Below, in pieces: positions 1 to 6,753 of a DNA stretch of 64,000 nucleotides. Positions within the stretch are counted from its first letter, which is position 1. The number at the start of each line of letters is the position of its first letter. The DNA lies in contig JAFSAO010000014.1 of NCBI GenBank assembly GCA_017440935.1, positions 114,652 through 178,651 of the forward strand. Direction: 5' to 3'. The notes below the pieces were generated by a model. That model had not been told where the DNA came from and searched no databases. It saw only the letters and a list, made by a program, of their open reading frames with translations. Source of the DNA: Opitutales bacterium. GTDB taxonomy: Bacteria; Verrucomicrobiota; Verrucomicrobiia; Opitutales; UBA953. A program made the position numbers and the translations under genes.

Positions 1-181
1 CGAGCATCGCCGAGGTTGAGCCCTTGCCGTTCGTTCCCGCAAGATGAATCAGCGGGAACGCGTTCTGCGGTGAGCCGACGGTTTCGGCAAGCAAACGCAT
101 ACGGTCGATACCGAATTTGCTTCCGTGGTTTCTCAGCGCGCAAAGGCGTTCGAGCTTCTCCGCTGTGGTTGTCGTTGCCAT
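1..181 (-). CDS. folC: FolC, folylpolyglutamate/dihydrofolate synthase (N-terminus only)
   Basis: The minus strand encodes about 60 residues beginning MATTTTAEKLERL, with ATG at 181-179; the gene runs out of the window at position 1. The segment HLAGTNGKGSTSAML is the P-loop typical of the FolC/Mur-ligase family (consensus H-V-A-G-T-N-G-K-G-S). The preceding stretch, with FGIDRM, matches the start of bacterial FolC. The enzyme would add glutamate to dihydropteroate or tetrahydrofolate in the cytoplasm. The coding sequence contains an inverted pair of the CGGGAACG octamer (about 32-60), which could form a hairpin. The gene is divergent from the exported coiled-coil gene to its right. Identity rests on the N-terminus alone. 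Confidence 0.8.
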   Translation of the reverse strand, partial: MATTTTAEKLERLCALRNHGSKFGIDRMRLLAETVGSPQNAFPLIHLAGTNGKGSTSAML

Positions 182-389
182 AAAAATTGTTCCCGTAATT
201 ATCGCACGCACGATTTTTTTAGACAACGCAAAGAACATGAAAATTTTTAAGGAAGGAGAATAAAAACTCATGAAAAATGGCTTGCCGAGTCGCTTTTTTT
301 TTTTGCGAAAATCCTGCTTTCAAAATGAGACAAAACGCGATGAAAGAATTTTCGCGGGAATGTCGTTTTTAACTTCAAAACTATTACTT
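182..389. other. Intergenic region with an SD-like sequence and a T-tract
   Basis: This region lies between divergent folC and the coiled-coil gene and presumably holds promoters for both. It contains a strong purine-rich ribosome-binding-like sequence (GGAAGGAGA near 250-260) ahead of an ATG at 270, which is in frame with the downstream gene. Between 278 and 304 a short GC-rich stretch is followed by a run of 11 T, which looks more like a terminator than coding sequence. I therefore treat 270-389 as leader and not as protein. Confidence 0.4.
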
Positions 390-1154
390 ATGAAAAACTC
401 AAAAATTCTTATTCTGTTAACGTTCGCGGCGATGGCTCTTTCCGCCGTTCCCGCGTCTGCGTCTTTGTGGACAAACGAGCGCAAGCCGCGCATCGTGCGC
501 GAAGCCGAACGGCGGGAACGCGAGCGACAGGACTCGACGTGGACTCCGGAAAATATTCGCGACAATCCCGTGCTTTTCCTGCAGGAAACCATCGGCGCGT
601 GCGATTTGCTGAAAGACAAAATCGAGGCTCAGGAAATCGCGTTTATTCGCCTGAAGAAACAGGCGGAGCGTAAAGTTTCCGAAGCCGAAAGCACGATTCG
701 CCGCTACACCAAGTTTTTGGATGAAGCGAAAAAGCAATACAAAGCCGCCAAGGAAAACGATGCGTTCCCGGTCGAAATCAACGGTTTTGAGCTTTCCGAA
801 GAAGACCTCGCCGACAAGGTCGCCGACGCGCTCGAACGCGTAGAGCTCGCGAAAAGCCAGAAGAAGACCAACAGCGTCGTCGTCAAAAAAGTGAAGATTC
901 GCCAAGGCGTTTTGAAAACGAAAACGCGGGAACTGCGTTCGATTCGCCGCAAGCTGGTTTTGCAACTCGAACAGGTGAAAATGAACGAAGCGCTCGGCGA
1001 AATCGACGAACTGACGAACGTTCTCGGCACCATCAAGGATATGCAGCTCGAACTCTCGGAAGACCCGACGAAACTCTCGCTCGACGACATCACCGAAGAA
1101 GATCCCGACGCCGAACGCAAACAATCCGCCGAGGAATTTCTCGAAGGAGAATAA
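390..1154 (+). CDS. Exported coiled-coil protein, unknown function
   Basis: This encodes 254 residues starting MKNSKILILLTFAAMALS, a clear Sec signal peptide with probable cleavage after ASA (residues 20-25). I chose this start because the signal peptide begins here. An in-frame ATG at 270 has a better ribosome-binding sequence but adds 40 unlikely residues. The mature protein is highly charged and predicted mostly helical, with long E/K/R-rich heptad-like stretches, so a periplasmic coiled coil is likely. No enzymatic motif was found. It ends 2 bases before the next gene, a coiled-coil lipoprotein, so the two are probably co-translated and may act together in the cell envelope. I do not recognise the family. 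Confidence 0.6.
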   Translation: MKNSKILILLTFAAMALSAVPASASLWTNERKPRIVREAERRERERQDSTWTPENIRDNPVLFLQETIGACDLLKDKIEAQEIAFIRLKKQAERKVSEAESTIRRYTKFLDEAKKQYKAAKENDAFPVEINGFELSEEDLADKVADALERVELAKSQKKTNSVVVKKVKIRQGVLKTKTRELRSIRRKLVLQLEQVKMNEALGEIDELTNVLGTIKDMQLELSEDPTKLSLDDITEEDPDAERKQSAEEFLEGE

Positions 1155-1156
1155 GA

Positions 1157-1801
1157 ATGCCCCGCAAATTTAACGCGAATTTACGCAAGTTTATGAACCC
1201 GACAAAACTGTTAACAGTCCTTGCTCTGGCGACACTCCCGTTTCTGGTGGGGTGCGTTTCGGAAGCCGAACGCGCACGACGTGCGGCAGAAGAAGCGTGG
1301 CAGGCGAAAATTGCCGCGCAAAAAGTGCTGAAGGATTTTGAAAAAACGGAAAAGAATTATGTTCGTTGCCGTTTAGAAGGAGAAATTTTCCCGTCAGAAC
1401 AAAAGCTATCCGAAGAAGAGAGAGCTCGCGGATGGGTTCTTTTGGAAACTTTCGGAGAGGAACAAATGCCCGTTCTTGCGGAAAAATGCAAGACGGCTCG
1501 CCGAAATTGTTTCGAAGCCGAAGCAAACTTGAAGGAGTTGATTACAGCGCTGAAAGCGGAAGATCCGAATTTTAATCCGGATACGGGGGAGAATGAGAGT
1601 TTCCGTCGTCGCCGTGGTCGTGATAGAGAGGCTCAAAAGGCGAATCCGATTTTTGATGCGGCGAAAAATCGGTGGCTGGATTTGGCGGCGGAATATTGGT
1701 GGTTGCGCTACAAGCTGACGGATTTTTACTCGCAGTTTAAGATTGGTGCGATTACGCCGGACGAACTTGCCACCAAAGACGCGGAATTTGCCAAAGAATA
1801 G
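1157..1801 (+). CDS. Coiled-coil lipoprotein, unknown function
   Basis: This encodes 214 residues. A hydrophobic segment (KLLTVLALATLPFLVGC) ends in a lipobox LVGC, so the protein is probably acylated on Cys33 and anchored in a membrane. The start at 1157 has a well-spaced GAAGGAG upstream. The alternative ATG at 1193 would put the lipobox cysteine at position 21, which is more typical, but lacks a visible ribosome-binding site. The remainder is charged and helical, with R/E-rich coiled-coil character (SEAERARRAAEEAWQAK) and an RRRRGRDRE patch near residue 150. The gene follows the exported coiled-coil gene by 2 bases. The family is not recognised. Confidence 0.6.
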   Translation: MPRKFNANLRKFMNPTKLLTVLALATLPFLVGCVSEAERARRAAEEAWQAKIAAQKVLKDFEKTEKNYVRCRLEGEIFPSEQKLSEEERARGWVLLETFGEEQMPVLAEKCKTARRNCFEAEANLKELITALKAEDPNFNPDTGENESFRRRRGRDREAQKANPIFDAAKNRWLDLAAEYWWLRYKLTDFYSQFKIGAITPDELATKDAEFAKE

Positions 1802-1824
1802 TTCGATGCAAAATTCCGTTCAAC

Positions 1825-2019
1825 GCGCCAAGGGCGCGAAATTGACCAGCGCAGGGTGGAGCGAAGCGAAACCCTACGATTCGGGAACAAAAAAACAAAG
1901 ACCTGAAAGGGCGTAATTGTGTTCTACGCATGGTAATGTCGCTCTTTCAGAGCTCAATGATTTTTCCCTTCGTTCCGTAGGGTTTCACCCTACGCTGACC
2001 AATTTCGCCCCGTTGGGGC
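1825..2019. repeat. MITE/REP-like imperfect inverted repeat
   Basis: The outer arms 1825-1886 and 1966-2019 are imperfect inverted copies. Both hold CGAAATTG, then CCAGCGCAGGGT (left arm) or the complement of CCCTACGCTGACC (right arm), then AAACCCTACG. The left arm has a 9-base insertion (GAGCGAAGC). An inner pair, CTGAAAGGGCG near 1901 and CGCTCTTTCAG near 1940, nests inside. The element could fold into one long hairpin. It contains no transposase and resembles the palindromic, REP-type units common in Planctomycetes/Verrucomicrobia genomes, which suggests a non-autonomous mobile element. Confidence 0.65.
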
Positions 2020-2067
2020 TTTTGACACACAAAACCTTTTTTTCAAAAACAAAATTAAAAATTCATT

Positions 2068-3093
2068 ATGAAAACTTTATTAAAATCTCTCCTTCTTGCC
2101 GTGGTCGCGGTGCTTGGCGTTCCCGTGTTTGCCGCCCCGGAAAACCACGAAGAATTTGCGCGACAATATATGCCGGAATCACAAGCCGTGTTTGAACATT
2201 TCCGCAAGGACTGCGCAGAAACACAAAAACTTCGCGAATCGCTCGCAGAGGATCTTCGCGTAATGAATCGTGTGCCTGATGAAGATGCCGGATACTGTGT
2301 TCTTTCTGAAAAAATCGCGGAACTCGAAATACAAGAATCCGAATGGGCGAACATGATCAAAGATGCCTTTTTCAAGCACAAGGCGGGAATGGTTACGTCA
2401 GAAAAACTTAGCGATGCGGATGCCGAACTCGCGAAGAAATCCATCGCGTGGGAAAACGACGTGCTCAAAAACTTAATTAAAAATTCTATTGCGATGTTCG
2501 GTGTTCCCGTAACGGTGAAAATCCCGGAACGCAACTATGCGTTTGGAAAATACGAGGTCACACAGAGACAGTATGAAGTGGTGATGAAAAATAATCCGTC
2601 GAAATTCAAAGGCGAAAATCTTCCCGTGGAAAATGTTTCGTGGGATGAAGCCGTGGAATTTTGTGAAAAATTAACCTTTCGGGCGAGGGCTTCGGGGCGA
2701 ATTTCGATGAATCAGGAATATCGTCTTCCGACCTCGGACGAGTGGGAACATGCGTGCCGTGCGGGAACAAGGACGATATATTACACAGGCGATTCGGTCG
2801 AAGACTTAGCGCGTGCCGGATGGTATGGCGGGAACAGCGACAGCAATACGCATCCGGTCGGTCAAAAAGTTCCGAATGCATTCGGGCTTTACGATATGCA
2901 CGGGAACGTGCGCGAGTGGACATCTACCCTGTACCGCTCGTACCGCCCGTGGCGCGTGTATCGGGGTGGCAGTTGCTTCACCTCCGAGGAAGCCTGCGAG
3001 TCGTCGCGCCGGGACGGCGCATACGACTGCAATTCACCGGAGGATCGCAGCAGAGACCGTGGCTTCCGCGTCGTCCTCGCGCCTGTGAAATAA
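2068..3093 (+). CDS. Exported SUMF1/FGE-fold protein with variable-looking C-terminus
   Basis: This encodes 341 residues with a signal peptide (MKTLLKSLLLAVVAVLGVPVFA). Residues about 25-145 form a charged helical region. About residues 150-341 are a formylglycine-generating-enzyme-sulfatase (SUMF1) domain with the family landmarks YEVTQRQYEVVM, PVENVSWDEAVEFC, YRLPTSDEWEHACRAG, GLYDMHGNVREW, RGGS and a final GFRVV. The two catalytic cysteines of true FGE are not spaced as expected, so it is probably a binding or structural member and not a sulfatase activator. The last ~40 residues, between RGGS and GFR, are dominated by NNC codons for C, F, T, S, D, G and Y. That is how variable regions of diversity-generating retroelement targets look. 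The gene lies beside a MITE-like element. Confidence 0.7.
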   Translation: MKTLLKSLLLAVVAVLGVPVFAAPENHEEFARQYMPESQAVFEHFRKDCAETQKLRESLAEDLRVMNRVPDEDAGYCVLSEKIAELEIQESEWANMIKDAFFKHKAGMVTSEKLSDADAELAKKSIAWENDVLKNLIKNSIAMFGVPVTVKIPERNYAFGKYEVTQRQYEVVMKNNPSKFKGENLPVENVSWDEAVEFCEKLTFRARASGRISMNQEYRLPTSDEWEHACRAGTRTIYYTGDSVEDLARAGWYGGNSDSNTHPVGQKVPNAFGLYDMHGNVREWTSTLYRSYRPWRVYRGGSCFTSEEACESSRRDGAYDCNSPEDRSRDRGFRVVLAPVK

Positions 3094-3118
3094 ACGTAAA
3101 TTAACACGTTAAGATTTT

Positions 3119-3610
3119 ATGGATAAAAATACTTTTACTGCACAAACAAAACACTCTTCCTCAACCCCGTCTAGGTTGCCGCAAAGTAGGAAATACATTG
3201 TTTGCGGTTATCATGACTATCTTGGGGTTTCTCAGGTGTTGAGTTCTACTCTTAACTCCAATAATTATCTGATCGGCAACAAGGTTAAAGATTTTACTGC
3301 TTTTAATCGAGTCGTTGTCGGAGATATTTTACTGCTTAGTTATGGACGAAAAATCGTTGCCTACGGAGAAGCATCCAGCGGATTAACAGCACTTTCTTCG
3401 AGCGACTCTAACCGTCCTTATTATGAATACGAAATTAAAGTAAAAAGGTGGATTCGTTTCGACGGACAAAATTCCTCTTTAGGAATCCGAAATGGCGGAA
3501 TTATGAAGAATTGCACGTTCCCTCAAAATATAAGGGCAATAGCCAAAGAAGTAACTTCCCATTTCGCGCAGCCGTTCATTGATAAAATTGACATGCGACA
3601 ACCTCAGTAG
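3119..3610 (+). CDS. Orphan 163-aa protein, possibly PUA/EVE-like
   Basis: The product is soluble, with no signal peptide or membrane segment. The first 22 residues (MDKNTFTAQTKHSSSTPS) look disordered. The core KYIVCGYHDYLGVSQ followed by VVVGDILLLSYGRKIVAYGEA and YEYEIKVKRWIRFD alternates beta strands in a way that recalls PUA/EVE-type small-ligand or modified-base-binding folds. This is a weak structural impression, not a family match. The gene is more AT-rich than its neighbours and has no exact CGGGAACG octamer, both consistent with recent acquisition. It starts 25 bases after the SUMF1-fold gene and is followed by a terminator, so the two may be one transcript. Function is unknown. Confidence 0.5.
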   Translation: MDKNTFTAQTKHSSSTPSRLPQSRKYIVCGYHDYLGVSQVLSSTLNSNNYLIGNKVKDFTAFNRVVVGDILLLSYGRKIVAYGEASSGLTALSSSDSNRPYYEYEIKVKRWIRFDGQNSSLGIRNGGIMKNCTFPQNIRAIAKEVTSHFAQPFIDKIDMRQPQ

Positions 3611-3634
3611 TCAGTTGGTTTTCGTTTCTCACTT

Positions 3635-3675
3635 GTTCCCGCGAGGCGGTTTTCGTTTCGCGGGACCGTTTTTTT
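3635..3675 (+). terminator. Intrinsic terminator after the orphan gene
   Basis: TCCCGCGA (3637-3644) pairs with TCGCGGGA (3658-3665), followed by a T-run at 3669-3675. One arm carries the octamer core GTTCCCG. Confidence 0.6.
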
Positions 3676-4059
3676 ATTCACGAATTCACAAATCCCTGCG
3701 GATTTTTTTGTTTGGAATTTGTTCCCGCGGCGCAGGTTGACTCAGGCGGCGGATCGCTCCGCTCGTTTGCCCTGTGCTATGTTCTTGCGCGCCTTCAGCG
3801 CTTGTTTTTACCGTTTGGGAAAAATTAGGAATCAGAAATGAGGCGTTTTTCCTCTTAAAAAACCTTTGCGTTCTTTGCGTTAAAAAAAAAACGCAAATTT
3901 CCGGTTCTTTCTCCGAAATCCCGGGAAGCCGTTAAAAAACGATTGCAACGGAAAAAATGTCTCTTTAATCTTCCCGACTTCATTTTCTCGACTGCGCACC
4001 CGGTCGAGGTGCGGCCGCAACGAATGCGGGACCGTGACTCACAGGTGCACATAAAAAGT
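3676..4059. other. Non-coding region upstream of rplY
   Basis: About 380 bases with no convincing gene. It includes a TTTGCGTTCTTTGCGTT stretch (near 3865) and an A-run, phrases that partly recur near 9380 and look like decayed dispersed repeats. The promoter of the rplY-pth-rpsF group should lie here, but I cannot assign -35/-10 boxes with confidence. Confidence 0.4.
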
Positions 4060-4641
4060 ATGAAAAAGTATAAACTCAATGTTAAGTCCCGCGACGGGCT
4101 CGGACGTGGTCCGGCTCGCCGCCTTCGCAACGCAGGTTTGATTCCCGGCATCATTTACGGGAAAGGCGAAAACCTGCCGATCAGCATCGACGCGGTCGAA
4201 TTCCGCACGCTTATGCGAGCCAAGGGTTCGTCTGCAGCTCTCGTAGAGCTCGCCATTGAAGGCGGTGTCGAAAAGCTCTCGATCATCAAAGATTATCAAC
4301 GCAACGCGCTTTCTCAGAAAGTCGTTCACATCGACATTCTCGAAGTCGATCCGAACGTCGAAATGACGACGGTTATTCCGGTTCGCACGAAGGGTGAAGC
4401 GGTTGGCGTTCTTACGGAAAACGGCACGCTCGAAGTGGTTTCTTCGATTACGGTGCGTTGCCTTCCGAAGAATCTTCCGGAATTTATCGAAGTCGATGTT
4501 TCCGAGCTCCATGCCGGAAGCAGCATCCATATCGACGCTTTGCCGGCCATTGAAGGCGTGACCTTCCCGGCGAATCAGAACCCGACGGTTGCCGTCTGCA
4601 TCGCTCCGGAAGACGCTCCGGCGGCGACGGCTGAAGCTTAA
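4060..4641 (+). CDS. rplY: 50S ribosomal protein L25 (TL5/CTC long form)
   Basis: This encodes 193 residues beginning MKKYKLNVKSRDGLGRGPAR. The N-terminal ~95 residues are the 5S-rRNA-binding L25 domain (GPARRLRNAGLIPGIIYG, then KDYQRNALSQKVVHIDILEV). The rest is the CTC beta domain (TKGEAVGVLTENGTLEVV, LPEFIEVDVSELHAGSSIHI), with an acidic/alanine-rich tail. The length matches the long CTC/TL5 form and not the ~95-aa E. coli type. The start fits family N-termini; the open frame extends upstream without coding character. The next gene, pth, follows after 76 bases, the classic rplY-pth pairing seen in many bacteria. Confidence 0.93.
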   Translation: MKKYKLNVKSRDGLGRGPARRLRNAGLIPGIIYGKGENLPISIDAVEFRTLMRAKGSSAALVELAIEGGVEKLSIIKDYQRNALSQKVVHIDILEVDPNVEMTTVIPVRTKGEAVGVLTENGTLEVVSSITVRCLPKNLPEFIEVDVSELHAGSSIHIDALPAIEGVTFPANQNPTVAVCIAPEDAPAATAEA

Positions 4642-4717
4642 CGGAAACGGCGAAAGTTTTTTCTGTTTTGCATCGTTTGCGTTCCCGTAGGAGCGCGCCT
4701 GTTCTTTCAAAGAGTTT

Positions 4718-5299
4718 ATGCCCGTTTCATTGGTAGTCGGTTTGGGCAATCCCGGCAGGGAATACGCGGAAACACGGCACAACGTCGGTTTTCGCACGGT
4801 CAGCGCTTGGGCGAGCAAGCTCGGTGTTGCGTTCTCTGCGGATACGGCGCGAAAGGGCGAATTCGCCAAAACCGTTTTCGCCGGCTCGCCGCTTTGGCTT
4901 GCCAAACCGACCACTTATATGAACAACAGCGGAGAGTGCGTCAGCGCTTTCGCCCGCTACCGGAAAATTGATTTTTCGGAGGTTGCCGTTATTTACGACG
5001 ACATCACTTTGCCTCCGGGAACGCTCAAAATTTCCCTCGGCGGCGGCGACGGCGGACACAACGGAATCAAAAGTCTGATTCAGCATTGCGGGAACGCATT
5101 TATGCGCATTCGCATCGGAATCGGTCCGAAAATTCACCGTGAGCAAGACCTCGCCGATTTTGTTTTGGGCAAACTGACAGCAGAAGAACAAGCCCTTTTT
5201 GCATCGCAAACGGAACATTACATTTATGGCATTGAGCTTCTCGCCTCGCGGGGACTCGTTGTCGCACAGAACACTTTAAACAAACATATCAAACCATGA
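4718..5299 (+). CDS. pth: Peptidyl-tRNA hydrolase
   Basis: This encodes 193 residues, typical for bacterial Pth. The protein recycles peptidyl-tRNAs released from stalled ribosomes in the cytoplasm. The N-terminal VVGLGNPGREYAETRHNVGF holds the conserved Asn11 and catalytic His21 (E. coli His20). Further family motifs are KPTTYMNNSGE, VIYDDITLPPG, GGDGGHNGIKSL and the FVLGKL segment. The stop codon overlaps the rpsF start by 4 bases (ATGA), indicating translational coupling. It is downstream of rplY, a common order. Confidence 0.96.
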   Translation: MPVSLVVGLGNPGREYAETRHNVGFRTVSAWASKLGVAFSADTARKGEFAKTVFAGSPLWLAKPTTYMNNSGECVSAFARYRKIDFSEVAVIYDDITLPPGTLKISLGGGDGGHNGIKSLIQHCGNAFMRIRIGIGPKIHREQDLADFVLGKLTAEEQALFASQTEHYIYGIELLASRGLVVAQNTLNKHIKP

Positions 5300-5589
5300 A
5301 CGATCTTAAAAAATATCGCGTGACCATGATCTACGATCTCCGCAACTATGCGGAACCGGTTGAAACGCTTATCGAAAAGATGAAGGCACTTCTCGAAACG
5401 CTCGGTGCGAAAGTTGAGAAGGCGGAAAACCTCGGCGTGAAGGACTTCGTCCGTATCACCGATCGCCGCCTCCCGAACGCGCCCTATGCGCAGTTTGAAA
5501 TCGAAGCGCCGACCTCGCTTCCGGTCGCTTTCCGCGAAAAACTGCGCCTTGACCGCTCGGTTAAGCGCATTCTCGTTCAGAGCCTCTAA
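5296..5589 (+). CDS. rpsF: 30S ribosomal protein S6
   Basis: The product is 97 residues (MNDLKKYRVTMIYDLRNYAE), the usual length for S6, with the family's ferredoxin-like beta-alpha-beta pattern and a closing SLPVAFREKLRLDRSVKRIL. It binds the central domain of 16S rRNA, normally together with S18. The start overlaps the pth stop, and ssb follows after 39 bases. The usual rpsF-ssb-rpsR-rplI order is broken because rpsR (S18) is missing here and there is no room for it between ssb and rplI. Confidence 0.93.
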   Translation: MNDLKKYRVTMIYDLRNYAEPVETLIEKMKALLETLGAKVEKAENLGVKDFVRITDRRLPNAPYAQFEIEAPTSLPVAFREKLRLDRSVKRILVQSL

Positions 5590-5628
5590 TCGCCTGAATC
5601 CGGGAATACACGAAAGGGAATCTTTCCG

Positions 5629-6093
5629 ATGGCCTCTTACAATAAAGTCATTCTCGTGGGAAACCTGACTCGGGATCCCGAACTCCGTTCGCTTCCGAGC
5701 GGCATGTCCGTCGCCAGAATTTCGCTCGCCGTCAATCGCCGTTACACGGGAAAAGACGGGGAGAACAAGGAAGAGGTTACGTATGTCGATGTCGACGTTT
5801 TCGGCAAACAGGCGGAAACGATTGCGAAATATTGTGCGAAGGGGCGTCCGCTTCTCGTTGAAGGGCGTTTGCGCCTTGATCAGTGGGACGACAAGACCAC
5901 GGGCGAAAAGCGCTCGCGTCTTGGCGTTGTTCTCGAAAATTTCACGTTCATCGGCTCGCGCGGAGACGCGCCTGCGGGAACGCCGGATTACGAGGACTCG
6001 GTTCCGCCGCGTCGCGCCTCCTCTCCGCGTGTTTCGTCGAATCCGCCGCCTGCAATGTCGGCTCCCGATATCGAGGAAGACATCCCGTTCTAA
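5629..6093 (+). CDS. ssb: Single-stranded DNA-binding protein
   Basis: This encodes 154 residues. The OB fold spans about 1-110 (MASYNKVILVGNLTRDPELR, then VARISLAVNRRY, TYVDVDVFGKQAETIAKY, GRPLLVEGRLRLDQWDDK). A Pro/Ser-rich linker leads to the acidic C-terminal tip DIEEDIPF, which docks partner proteins of replication and repair. It sits in the rpsF operon, as in most bacteria. SSB also coats incoming single strands during natural transformation, which may matter given the uptake-like octamer, but nothing in this gene is special for that. Confidence 0.96.
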   Translation: MASYNKVILVGNLTRDPELRSLPSGMSVARISLAVNRRYTGKDGENKEEVTYVDVDVFGKQAETIAKYCAKGRPLLVEGRLRLDQWDDKTTGEKRSRLGVVLENFTFIGSRGDAPAGTPDYEDSVPPRRASSPRVSSNPPPAMSAPDIEEDIPF

Positions 6094-6138
6094 TTCAACA
6101 CACAAAAAGTTTAATCCTTTAAGAAAGAAAATAAAACC

Positions 6139-6636
6139 ATGGCACTCTCAGAAGTCCTTTTGAAAAAACCGGTTGCCGGACTCGGCGCGGAAGGCGATCA
6201 AGTCAAGGTTCGCGCGGGTTATGCGCGCAACTTCCTGCTCCCGCAGGGCATCGCCGTTCCCGTGACGCAGGCGAACCGCAAGCAGATTGAAGCGCTCAAG
6301 AAAGCGCGGGCGATCCGCGAAGCGAAGGAACTCGACGACGCGAAGGCTGTCGCCGCCAAGCTCGAAGGCGTTGCGCTTTCGTTTGCCGTTAAAACCGGGG
6401 AAGGCGGAAAGCTGTTCGGCTCCGTTTCCACGGCGGATATCGCGACGAAGCTCGCGGAACAGGGCATCGAAATCGCCCGTAAGCAGATTCACCTTGCGAA
6501 CGGTCCGATCAAACTTCTCGGCTCTCACACGGCTTCCATCAAGCTCCACGCGGAAATCACGGTGGAACTTTCCGTTGAGCTCGTTTCGGAAAATCAGCCG
6601 GAAGAGAAGAAGGAAGACGCTCCTGCCGCAGAATAA
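6139..6636 (+). CDS. rplI: 50S ribosomal protein L9
   Basis: This encodes 165 residues. The N-terminal domain contains the L9 signature, seen here as AGYARNFLLPQGIAVP preceded by GDQVKVR. A long central helix (about 40-75, rich in K/R/E/A) connects to the C-terminal RNA-binding domain (GKLFGSVSTADIATKL, then KQIHLANGPIKLLG). A 15-residue E/K/A-rich tail extends beyond the usual end. It is the last gene of the pth-rpsF-ssb-rplI group and is followed at once by a strong terminator. Confidence 0.95.
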   Translation: MALSEVLLKKPVAGLGAEGDQVKVRAGYARNFLLPQGIAVPVTQANRKQIEALKKARAIREAKELDDAKAVAAKLEGVALSFAVKTGEGGKLFGSVSTADIATKLAEQGIEIARKQIHLANGPIKLLGSHTASIKLHAEITVELSVELVSENQPEEKKEDAPAAE

Positions 6637-6652
6637 TTCCCGTTCTGCTTTA

Positions 6653-6696
6653 AACGAAAAACGCGTTCCCGCAAAGGAGCGCGTTTTTCGTTTTTG
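6653..6696 (+). terminator. Intrinsic terminator after rplI
   Basis: A 13-base stem, AACGAAAAACGCG (6653-6665) with CGCGTTTTTCGTT (6680-6692), is followed by T residues. The loop contains the octamer CGTTCCCG. Confidence 0.9.
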
Positions 6697-6753
6697 ATGT
6701 CGGGCAAATACGCTTTGCGTTCCCGCAGGAAATGCGTTTTAATGCCCGATACT

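Noticed and set aside
270..389. N-terminal extension of the first exported protein from ATG 270
   Set aside because: It has a better ribosome-binding sequence, but the added 40 residues include a T-run translation (FFFL) and would bury the clear signal peptide inside the protein.
1917..2195. A 92-residue open frame across the inverted-repeat element into the SUMF1-fold gene
   Set aside because: It reads through the palindromic repeat and overlaps the well-supported SUMF1-fold gene in another frame. No coding character apart from the open frame.
2068..3093. Functional formylglycine-generating enzyme
   Set aside because: The paired catalytic cysteines are not at the expected spacing and no sulfatase gene is adjacent, so only the fold is supported.
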